In this document: piece by piece, positions 6,823 through 13,478 of the stretch
How the letters are laid out: every line of letters begins with the position of its first letter
Position numbering within the stretch: position 1 is the stretch's first letter
Assembly: GCA_005893365.1 (NCBI GenBank)
Contig: VBPB01000042.1
Location: 1 to 13,478, forward strand
Reading direction: 5' to 3'
Length of the DNA: 13,478 nt
DNA from: Candidatus Eiseniibacteriota bacterium
GTDB taxonomy: Bacteria; Eisenbacteria; RBG-16-71-46
Notes under the pieces: model-generated
The model's database searches: none
Told to the model about the DNA's origin: nothing
Seen by the model: the letters and a program-made list of their open reading frames with translations, nothing else
Program-made: the position numbers and the translations under genes

Positions 6823-8135
6823 GCCCCACGACCGTGATCCGCGGCGCGCGCCACTGGCGCACCGGCGAGCCGATCGACCTGGCCTTCGAGCGCGGCGTGA
6901 TCCTCGATGCCGTGCCGGCCCGGGCGGACGTGGTGGTGGAGGCCCGCGGCGCGGTGCTGAGCCCGGGGCTCGTGGACCTGCACGTGCACCTGAGGGAGCC
7001 GGGCCAGGGCTCGCGCGAGACCATCGAGACCGGCACGCGCGCGGCGGCGGCCGGCGGGTTCACGGCCGTCGCATGCATGCCCAACACCGACCCGGTGGTG
7101 GACGACATCGCCTGGGTCGAGTGGGTGGGTACTCGCGCCCGCGCGGTCGGGCGCTGCCGCGTCCATCCGATCGCGGCGGCGACGGTCGGGCAGCGCGGCG
7201 AGCGGCTCACCGACTTCCTGGCGCTCAGGCAGGCGGGGGCGGTGGCGCTCTCGGACGACGGGCGGCCGATCGTCTCGGCCGCGGTCATGCGCCACGCGCT
7301 GGAGTACGCGGGCCACGCGGCCCTGCCGATCGTGTGCCACGAGGAGGACCTGACGCTGCGCGGCGAGGGTCACATGAACGAGGGGGCCACCGCCACGCGG
7401 CTCGGCATCCGGGCCATCCCGGCGGCGGCGGAGAGCGTCATGGTGCGGCGCGACGTCGAGCTGGCGGCGCTGACCGGCGGGCGGGTGCACTTCGCCCACC
7501 TCTCCTGCGCGGCCTCCTTCGACGCGCTGCGCGACGGCAAGCGGCGCGGGCTCGAGGTCACGGGCGAGACCTGTCCCCACTACTGGATGCTGAGCGACGA
7601 GGCGGTGGCCACGTTCGGGACCGACGCCAAGATGAACCCGCCGCTGCGCTGCGAGTCGGACCGGCTGGCGACGATCGAGGCGATCGCCGACGGCACCATC
7701 GATTGCCTGGTCACCGACCACGCGCCGCACACCGCCGACGACAAGCGCCAGCCGTTCGAGATGGCGCCGTTCGGCATCGTCGGCCTCGAGACGGCGCTGG
7801 CGCTGACGCTCACCGGGCTGGTGCGCCCGGGGCACGTCGCGCTGGCGCGGGCGCTCGAGCTGTGGACCGAAGCACCGCGGCGCGTGTTCGGGCTGCCCGA
7901 GGTGCGGCTGGCCGCAGGCTCGCCCGCCGACCTGGTGTTGATCGACCCCGACGCCGAGTGGACCGTGGACCCGGCGGTGTTCTACTCCAAGGGCCGCAGC
8001 ACGCCGTTCGCGGGGACGACGGTGACCGGCCGCGTGCTCGCCACCTTCTGCGACGGCGAGATCACGCACCTCGATCCGGTGGTGGGGCTCACGCGGGTGG
8101 AGGCTCCCGCCGCGGCCGTGGCGGCGGCGCGATGA
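6819..8135 (+). CDS. pyrC: Dihydroorotase (class I, catalytically complete)
   Basis: This 438-residue amidohydrolase cyclises carbamoyl aspartate to dihydroorotate. Metal and substrate motifs are complete: DLHVHLREPG (His55, His57), MPNTDP (Asn89), SDDG (Asp146/147), CHEEDL (His174), HLSCAAS (His227), GETCPHY, KMNPPLR and TDHAPHT (Asp300, His304). The DHVH-LREPG form and length place it with the larger class I enzymes, not the short E. coli-type PyrC. Complete ligands argue that it is active and not the inactive pyrC' paralogue found beside pyrB in pseudomonads. The ATG at 6819 overlaps the pyrB stop (ATGA), with GGAGG at 6810-6814 four bases upstream. Allantoinase and hydantoinase are relatives, but the pyr operon context and KMNPPLR settle the call. 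Confidence 0.97.
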   Translation: MSPTTVIRGARHWRTGEPIDLAFERGVILDAVPARADVVVEARGAVLSPGLVDLHVHLREPGQGSRETIETGTRAAAAGGFTAVACMPNTDPVVDDIAWVEWVGTRARAVGRCRVHPIAAATVGQRGERLTDFLALRQAGAVALSDDGRPIVSAAVMRHALEYAGHAALPIVCHEEDLTLRGEGHMNEGATATRLGIRAIPAAAESVMVRRDVELAALTGGRVHFAHLSCAASFDALRDGKRRGLEVTGETCPHYWMLSDEAVATFGTDAKMNPPLRCESDRLATIEAIADGTIDCLVTDHAPHTADDKRQPFEMAPFGIVGLETALALTLTGLVRPGHVALARALELWTEAPRRVFGLPEVRLAAGSPADLVLIDPDAEWTVDPAVFYSKGRSTPFAGTTVTGRVLATFCDGEITHLDPVVGLTRVEAPAAAVAAAR

Positions 8136-9310
8136 CCCCGCGTCCGCCCGCGATCCTGGCGCTCGAGGACGGCCGCGTCTTCCGCGGCGAGTCGTTCGGC
8201 GCCCGGGTCGAGACCACCGGCGAGGTGGTGTTCAACACCGCCATGACCGGCTACCAGGAGGTGCTCTCCGATCCGTCCTACTGCGGGCAGATCGTCACCT
8301 TCACCTATCCGCTGATCGGCAACTACGGGGTCAACGACGAGGACTGGGAGAGCGAGCGGCTGCGCGCGCAGGGCATGGTCTGCCGCGACGTCTGCGAGGT
8401 CCCCAGCAACTGGCGCTCGACCGGCCGGCTTCAAGATCTGCTCGAGGAGAAGGGCCTGCCCGGCATCTGCGGCATCGACACCCGGGCGCTCACCCGCCAC
8501 CTGCGCGACCAGGGCGTGATGCGCGGCTGCCTCTCGGCGGTCGACCTCGACGGCGATGCGCTGGTCGAGAAGGCGCGCCGCTCGCCGAGCATGCAGGGCC
8601 TGGCGCTGGCCGAGCTCGTGACCTGCACCGAGCCCTACTGGTGGACCGAGGGCGGGGCCAGCGACCGCGCCGAGCCGCTGGACGCCAAGAAGCCGCTGGC
8701 GGTGGTGCTGGACTTCGGCGTCAAGTGGAACATCCTGCGCCGGCTGCGCGCCGAGGGGTTCCGCGTGCGGGTGGTGCCCGCGCGCACGCCGGTCGTGGAC
8801 GTGCTGGCGCTCCAGCCCGAGGGCGTGGTGCTCTCGAACGGCCCCGGCGACCCCGAGCCGCTGGACTTCGCCATCATGACCGCGCGCGAGCTGTCGCGCG
8901 CCGTGCCCACGCTCGGCATCTGCCTCGGGCACCAGCTGCTCGGGCTCGCCTTCGGCGGCCGCACCGGCAAGCTCAAGTTCGGACACCGCGGCGCCAACCA
9001 TCCGGTCATCGACCGGCGCACCGGCGTGGTCGAGGTCACCTCGCAGAACCACGGGTTCATGGTGGACGCCGAATCGCTCGACCCGGCCGAGTTCGAGCTC
9101 ACGCACTGGAGCGGCAACGACGGGACGCTGGAGGGCATGGTGCACCGGGGGCTGCCGGTGCTCTCGTGCCAGTACCACCCCGAGGCGAGCCCCGGCCCGC
9201 ACGACTCGCGGCCCTGGTTCGCCGCGTTCCGCGAGCAGGTGATGGAGCGCCGCCTCGCGCGCCGGCCGTCGGCGGCCAGACCCAAGCCGGCCAAGGCCCC
9301 GGTGTCCTGA
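8132..9310 (+). CDS. carA: Carbamoyl-phosphate synthase small (glutaminase) subunit
   Basis: The 392-residue product is the glutamine amidotransferase subunit that passes ammonia through a tunnel to CarB. The N-terminal small-chain domain shows the hallmarks TGEVVFNTAMTGYQEVLSDP, TYPLIGNYG and GIDTRALTRHLRDQG. The class I amidotransferase domain shows SNGPGDP (235-241), nucleophile Cys264 in GICLGHQLLGLAFGG, and His349/Glu351 in CQYHPEASPGPHD, so the triad is intact. The end is a basic, Ala/Pro-rich tail (about the last 20 residues) beyond the usual core. The frame stays open far upstream inside pyrC, but ATG 8132 is chosen because it overlaps the pyrC stop as ATGA and gives the standard N-terminus (AILALEDGRVFRGESFG). 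There is no good Shine-Dalgarno, so translational coupling to pyrC is likely. Confidence 0.97.
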   Translation: MTPRPPAILALEDGRVFRGESFGARVETTGEVVFNTAMTGYQEVLSDPSYCGQIVTFTYPLIGNYGVNDEDWESERLRAQGMVCRDVCEVPSNWRSTGRLQDLLEEKGLPGICGIDTRALTRHLRDQGVMRGCLSAVDLDGDALVEKARRSPSMQGLALAELVTCTEPYWWTEGGASDRAEPLDAKKPLAVVLDFGVKWNILRRLRAEGFRVRVVPARTPVVDVLALQPEGVVLSNGPGDPEPLDFAIMTARELSRAVPTLGICLGHQLLGLAFGGRTGKLKFGHRGANHPVIDRRTGVVEVTSQNHGFMVDAESLDPAEFELTHWSGNDGTLEGMVHRGLPVLSCQYHPEASPGPHDSRPWFAAFREQVMERRLARRPSAARPKPAKAPVS

Positions 9311-12300
9311 TGCCGATCCGCAGCGACCTCAAGAAGGTGATGGTGATCGGCGCCGGACCGATCGTGATCGGTCAGGCGTGCGAGTTCGACTACTCGGGCA
9401 CCCAGGGGTGCCGCGCGCTCAAGGCGCTCGGCCTCGAGGTGGTGCTGCTCAACTCGAACCCGGCCACCATCATGACCGACCCGGAGTTCGCCGACCGCAC
9501 CTACATCGAGCCGCTGCTGCCCGAGATCGCCGAGCGCATCATCGCGCGCGAGCGTCCGGACGCCCTCCTGCCGACGCTGGGCGGCCAGACCGGCCTCAAC
9601 CTCGCGGTCCAGCTCGCCAAGCGCGGCATCCTCGAGCGGCACGGCGTGCGGTTGATCGGCGCCTCGCTCGAGGCGATCGAGACCGCCGAGGACCGCAACA
9701 AGTTCAAGCAGGCGATGGAGAAGGCGGGGCTGCAGCTGCCGCGCAGCGGCTACGCCACCCACGTGGCCGAGGCGGTGGCGCTGGGCGAGTCGCTCGGCTA
9801 CCCGCTGGTCATCCGTGCCTCGTTCACGCTGGGAGGCCAGGGCTCGGGGCTGGTGCACAACATGCGCCAGCTGCGCGAGGCGGCGCGCTTCGGCATCGCC
9901 GCCAGCCCCAACGGCAGCATCTTGATCGAGGAGTGCCTGGTGGGATGGAAGGAGTTCGAGCTCGAGGTGATGCGCGACCGCGCGGACAACTGCGTGGTGG
10001 TGTGCTCGATCGAGAACTTCGACCCGATGGGGGTCCACACCGGCGACAGTATCACCGTGGCGCCGGCCCAGACCCTGAGCGACCGCTGCTACCAGACGAT
10101 GCGCGACGCGGCGCTGCGCGTGATGCGCGCCATCAAGGTGGAGGCGGGCGGCTCCAACATCCAGTTCGCGGTGCACCCCGACAGCGGCGAGATGCGGGTC
10201 ATCGAGATGAACCCGCGCGTCTCGCGCTCCTCGGCGTTGGCCAGCAAGGCCACCGGCTTCCCGATCGCCAAGATCGCGACACTGCTGGCGGCGGGGCTCA
10301 CGCTCGACGAGATCCCCAACGACATCACCAAGAAGACGCCGGCGTGCTTCGAGCCGACGCTCGACTACTGCGTCATCAAGATCCCGCGCTGGGCGTTCGA
10401 GAAGTTCCGCGCCGCCGACCCGCGGCTGGGCACGCGCATGAAGTCGGTGGGGGAGATCATGGCCATCGGCCGCACCTTCCCCGAGGCCCTGCTCAAGGGC
10501 TGGCGGGCGCTCGAGACCGGCGACGGCGTGCTGCCGGGCCCGGCCCCGCTCGCCGAGCTGGAGGCGCTGCGCGAGTCCATCCAGACGCCCAACGCCGAGC
10601 GGCTGCGCGACCTGTTCCGCCTGCTCGCGGCGGGGGAGCAGCCCGAGGTGCTGTCGCGGCTCACCGGCATCGACCCGTGGTTCCTGAACCAGATGCGGCG
10701 CGTGACCGAGCTGGACCGGGCCTTGGAGCAGCGCGCGCGCCGCGACCCCGAGGCGCCGTGGCGCGAGGGGCTGGTGCGCGAGGCCAAGCGGCTCGGCATC
10801 TCGGACCGGCACCTGGCCAAGCGGTTCGGGCTCGCGGAGCCCGAGGTGCGCCGGCGGCGGCTCGGGTTCGCGATCGTGCCGGTGATGAAGGCGGTGGACA
10901 GCTGCGGCGCCGAGTTCGAGGCCGAGACGCCCTACTTCTACGCCACCTACGAGGAGGAGACCGAGACCCCGGCGAGCGACCGGCGCAAGGTGCTCATCAT
11001 CGGCAGCGGCCCCAACCGCATCGGTCAGGGGCTCGAGTTCGACTACTGCTGCGTCCAGGCGGCGCTGGAGCTCAAGTCGCGCGGCTACGAGGTGCTGCTC
11101 ATCAACTCCAATCCGGAGACGGTGAGCACCGACTACGACATCTCGAGCCGGCTTTACTTCGAGCCGCTCACCGCCGAGGACGTGCTCAACGTCATCGACG
11201 CCGAGCGGCCCTCGGGGGTGATCGTCCAGTTGGGCGGGCAGACCCCGCTCAAGCTGGCGCGGGCGCTGCACCAGGCGGGGGTCCCGCTGTGGGGCACGCC
11301 CTTCGACGGGCTCGACCTGGCCGAGAACCGCGAGCGGTTCCGCGTGCTGGTGGACGAGCTGGGCGTGCGCCAGCCCGAGAGCCTGAGCGCCACCTCCAAC
11401 GAGCAGGCGCTCGAGCTGGCGCAGGTGCTCGGCTATCCGGTGCTGGTGCGCCCCTCGTACGTGCTGGGCGGGCGCGGCATGCGCGTGGTCTACGGCCCGC
11501 GCGAGCTGGAGGAGTGGCTGGCGCGCGAAGCACTCATCTCGGCCGAGGAGCCGGTGCTGCTCGACCGGTTCCTGGAGGGCGCCCTCGAGGTGGACGTCGA
11601 CGCGGTGGCCGACGGCGAGACGGTGCTGATCGGCGCGGTCATGGAGCACATCGAAGAGGCCGGCATCCACTCTGGGGACTCGACCTGCGTCATCCCGCCG
11701 TTCACGCTGGGCGAGACCATCATCGCCCAGATCCGCGACGTCACCGCCCAGCTGGCGCGGGCGCTGGGCGTACGGGGGCTGCTCAACATCCAGTTCGCGG
11801 TGCGCAACGAGCAGGTGTTCGTGCTGGAGGCCAACCCGCGCGCTTCGCGCACGGTGCCGTTCGTGAGCAAGGCGACCGGGCTGCCGCTGGCGCGGCTCGC
11901 GGCCCGGGTGATGGCGGGCGAGCGGCTGGCCGACATCGCGCCCTCGACCGCCCCCGAGGGCGAGATGGTGAGCGTCAAGAAGCCGGTGCTCCCGTTCGGG
12001 CGCTTCCCCGGCGAGGACGCGGTCCTGGGGCCCGAGATGAAGTCCACCGGCGAGGTCATGGGCCGGGACCACGACTTCGGCCGGGCGCTGGCCAAGGCGC
12101 ATCTCGGCTCGGGCGAACCGCTTCCGGCCGGGGGGACGGTGTTCCTGAGCATCCGGGACGACGACAAGCGGGCTTGCACGTTCATGGCAAAAAAGCTCGT
12201 GGAACTGGGGTATGACTTGGTGGCCACCCGGGGCACCGCCCGGTTCCTGCGCCGCAACGGCGTGCCGTGCCGGGACGTCTACAAGGTCCGCGAAGGCCGC

Positions 12301-12522
12301 CCCAACGCCGTGGACCTGATCGAGGGAGGGGAGATCCAGCTCGTGGTCAACACGCCCCTGGGCCGTGGTGCGGAGCTCGACGAGCGCGCCATCCGCGAGC
12401 GCGCCGTGGCGCTCGGCGTGCCGGTCATCACGACGGTGGCCGGGGCGCTGGCCGCGGTCTCCGGCATGGAGGCGCTGGCGCGCGGGCCGCTCGACGTCGC
12501 CGCCCTGCAGGAGATCCTGTGA
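9310..12522 (+). CDS. carB: Carbamoyl-phosphate synthase large subunit
   Basis: The 1070-residue product matches the E. coli enzyme almost residue for residue in length. It makes carbamoyl phosphate from bicarbonate, ammonia and two ATP. The carboxyphosphate half runs from MVIGAGPIVIGQACEFDYSG through EMNPRVSRSSAL (Glu299, Asn301). An oligomerisation segment (about 400-555) follows. The carbamoyl-phosphate half begins near 558 (VLIIGSGPNRIGQGLEFDY) and includes LEANPRASRTV (Glu840, Asn842). The MGS-like allosteric domain covers about 941-1070. Its nucleotide-binding positions are mostly kept: Lys953, Thr973, Thr976, Lys992 and Asn1014, while E. coli Thr1017 is Pro1016 here (NTPLG), a variant seen in other CarBs. 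ATG 9310 shares one base with the carA stop (TGATG), and the protein then begins PIRSDLKKVMVIG. An A_AAA_AAG heptamer in codons 960-962 is described separately. Feedback by UMP is expected from the family. Confidence 0.98.
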   Translation: MPIRSDLKKVMVIGAGPIVIGQACEFDYSGTQGCRALKALGLEVVLLNSNPATIMTDPEFADRTYIEPLLPEIAERIIARERPDALLPTLGGQTGLNLAVQLAKRGILERHGVRLIGASLEAIETAEDRNKFKQAMEKAGLQLPRSGYATHVAEAVALGESLGYPLVIRASFTLGGQGSGLVHNMRQLREAARFGIAASPNGSILIEECLVGWKEFELEVMRDRADNCVVVCSIENFDPMGVHTGDSITVAPAQTLSDRCYQTMRDAALRVMRAIKVEAGGSNIQFAVHPDSGEMRVIEMNPRVSRSSALASKATGFPIAKIATLLAAGLTLDEIPNDITKKTPACFEPTLDYCVIKIPRWAFEKFRAADPRLGTRMKSVGEIMAIGRTFPEALLKGWRALETGDGVLPGPAPLAELEALRESIQTPNAERLRDLFRLLAAGEQPEVLSRLTGIDPWFLNQMRRVTELDRALEQRARRDPEAPWREGLVREAKRLGISDRHLAKRFGLAEPEVRRRRLGFAIVPVMKAVDSCGAEFEAETPYFYATYEEETETPASDRRKVLIIGSGPNRIGQGLEFDYCCVQAALELKSRGYEVLLINSNPETVSTDYDISSRLYFEPLTAEDVLNVIDAERPSGVIVQLGGQTPLKLARALHQAGVPLWGTPFDGLDLAENRERFRVLVDELGVRQPESLSATSNEQALELAQVLGYPVLVRPSYVLGGRGMRVVYGPRELEEWLAREALISAEEPVLLDRFLEGALEVDVDAVADGETVLIGAVMEHIEEAGIHSGDSTCVIPPFTLGETIIAQIRDVTAQLARALGVRGLLNIQFAVRNEQVFVLEANPRASRTVPFVSKATGLPLARLAARVMAGERLADIAPSTAPEGEMVSVKKPVLPFGRFPGEDAVLGPEMKSTGEVMGRDHDFGRALAKAHLGSGEPLPAGGTVFLSIRDDDKRACTFMAKKLVELGYDLVATRGTARFLRRNGVPCRDVYKVREGRPNAVDLIEGGEIQLVVNTPLGRGAELDERAIRERAVALGVPVITTVAGALAAVSGMEALARGPLDVAALQEIL
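12189..12195 (+). other. Possible -1 frameshift slippery heptamer in carB (A_AAA_AAG)
   Basis: Codons GCA AAA AAG place A_AAA_AAG in the zero-frame phase used by dnaX-type -1 frameshift sites. In the -1 frame six codons (ARGTGV) follow before TGA at 12213-12215, giving a 968-residue CarB cut near the start of its allosteric domain. I see no upstream Shine-Dalgarno-like stimulator. The nearest solid downstream hairpin (12228-12232 with 12239-12243) is about 32 nt away, so function is uncertain. Confidence 0.3.
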
Positions 12523-13478
12523 GGCGCCTGGCGGCGATCGTGATGCTCGCCGCCTCTCTCGCGTCGTGCGCGTACTACAACACCTACTACCTGGCGCGGA
12601 AGAACTACTTCCTCGCGACCGAGGGCCTGCCCTATCCGGTCGAGAAGCCCAACCCGGGCCAGTCGGGCACCTACCAGAAGTCGATCGACTACGCCAAGAA
12701 GGTGATCGCCAACTACCCCAAGTCCAAGTGGGTGGACGACGCCTACCTGATCTGGGCGCGATCGCTGCTGGGCAAGGGCGATCCGCTCCAGACCGTGAAC
12801 ATGCTGTCCGACTTCCCGACGCGGTTCCCCGAGAGCCCGCTTCGGAACGAGGCGACGTTCTATCTGGGCGTTGGCTACCGGCAGGGACGCAAGTACCGCG
12901 AGTCCCTGGTGGCTCTCGACGAATACCTCCAGAGGGCCGCGCACGGCGACCTGGCGGCCTACGCCCATCTCGAGCGGTCGCGCGCGCTGATGTCGCTGGC
13001 CCGGGCCGCCGAGGCCGAGTCGGCGGCGGCGCGCGTGATCGACGACTTCCCCAAGAGCACCCTGGTGGTCCAGGCCCGCACCGCCCACGCCGAGGCGGCG
13101 CTGGCCGCCGGGGACCCGGCCGCCGCGCGCGCCGACTACACCGCGCTGGGGCTGCTCGCGCGCGACGACGAGGAGCGGCTCAAGTACCTGCTGCGCGAGG
13201 CCGACTGCCTCGAGGCGGCGCGCGACTACGGCACCGAGCTGGCGCTGCTCAACGACGCGCTCTCGCACGAGATCGAGCCGCAGAAGGGGGCACCCGCCGG
13301 CACGCCCACCGGGCCCGGCGGCGACCACTTCGGCCAGCTCACGCTGCGCATCGGCACCGCGCACCTGCTGGCGGGCCATCACGACCAGGCGCTCGGGTAC
13401 TACAAGATGGTGATCGACGACTATCCCAAGACCGCGCTGTCGGCCGAGGCGCAGTACCGCATCGCCTACGCCTACGAG
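12519..13478 (+). CDS. BamD-like TPR outer-membrane lipoprotein (3' partial)
   Basis: The frame is open for 320 codons to the right edge. The N-terminus is a short lipoprotein signal (MRRLAAIVMLAASLASC) with lipobox L14-A15-S16-C17. The residue after Cys is Ala, not Asp, which favours outer-membrane delivery. The mature protein begins AYYNTYYLARKNYF, a Tyr/Asn-rich start I associate with TPR lipoproteins of FCB-related and candidate phyla. TPR-like units follow, several with the tell-tale YPKSKWVDDAYL pattern (ANYPKSKW, DFPTRFPESPLRNEA, DDFPKSTLV, DDYPKTALSAEAQYR), as in BamD/YfiO and CpoB/YbgF relatives. The likely role is envelope assembly or cell-envelope scaffolding; true BamD identity is not proven. 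GTG 12519 overlaps the carB stop (GTGA) and has AGGAG at 12509-12513 with 5-nt spacing, so co-translation with carB is well supported. Confidence 0.85.
   Translation, partial: MRRLAAIVMLAASLASCAYYNTYYLARKNYFLATEGLPYPVEKPNPGQSGTYQKSIDYAKKVIANYPKSKWVDDAYLIWARSLLGKGDPLQTVNMLSDFPTRFPESPLRNEATFYLGVGYRQGRKYRESLVALDEYLQRAAHGDLAAYAHLERSRALMSLARAAEAESAAARVIDDFPKSTLVVQARTAHAEAALAAGDPAAARADYTALGLLARDDEERLKYLLREADCLEAARDYGTELALLNDALSHEIEPQKGAPAGTPTGPGGDHFGQLTLRIGTAHLLAGHHDQALGYYKMVIDDYPKTALSAEAQYRIAYAYE

Noticed and set aside
7071..7080. GCATGCATGC palindrome
   Set aside because: It lies inside pyrC and encodes the conserved Ala-Cys-Met of the MPNT motif; no regulatory meaning is needed.
6231..8069. A 612-codon minus-strand open frame opposite pyrB and pyrC
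   Set aside because: Low-complexity translation with no motifs; the plus strand carries two unambiguous enzymes.
8635..12102. A 1155-codon minus-strand open frame opposite carA and carB
   Set aside because: Its composition is low-complexity (His/Arg/Leu/Gln-rich) and mirrors conserved carA/carB codons; no start signal or domain supports it.

Overview
The window is about 70% G+C and densely coded on the plus strand. It looks like a chromosomal segment of a Gram-negative-type bacterium near the FCB/Eisenbacteria-like candidate phyla. Three features point there: a FlgD-like C-terminal sorting/Ig module on a beta-propeller protein, a Ser/Thr kinase fused to a TolB-like domain and TPRs, and a Tyr-rich TPR lipoprotein with a clean lipobox. 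This placement is inference from protein style; no rRNA gene is present.

Layout. (1) 2-1960: C-terminal part of a large secreted or surface protein (Ig-like + IPT/TIG + seven-bladed propeller + FlgD-like end), open at the left edge. (2) 2123-2845: a YebC/TACO1-family protein behind its own promoter. (3) 3063-5654: a transmembrane Ser/Thr kinase with an extracytoplasmic TolB-like/TPR half. The gap before it holds GC-rich alternative hairpins and a pair of interlocked inverted repeats. (4) 5827-12522: a tight pyrimidine operon, pyrB-pyrC-carA-carB, with start and stop codons overlapping at every junction (ATGA, ATGA, TGATG). (5) 12519-13478: a BamD-like TPR outer-membrane lipoprotein, cut by the right edge, whose GTG start overlaps the carB stop and which therefore appears to belong to the same transcript.

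How the genes work together. CarA and CarB make carbamoyl phosphate from glutamine, bicarbonate and ATP. PyrB condenses it with aspartate, and PyrC closes the ring to dihydroorotate, so the operon covers the first three steps of de novo UMP synthesis. The short pyrB leader carries a hairpin that closely resembles a PyrR-binding loop and runs into the Shine-Dalgarno region. This suggests uridine-nucleotide feedback on translation of the first gene, although no pyrR is present here.

The most interesting points are this PyrR-like leader element; an in-phase A_AAA_AAG slippery heptamer in carB at the entry to the allosteric domain, inside a small island of rare codons; the interlocked inverted repeats before the kinase; and the coupling of an envelope lipoprotein to the pyrimidine operon. 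I see no mobile elements, CRISPR arrays, tRNAs or rRNAs.
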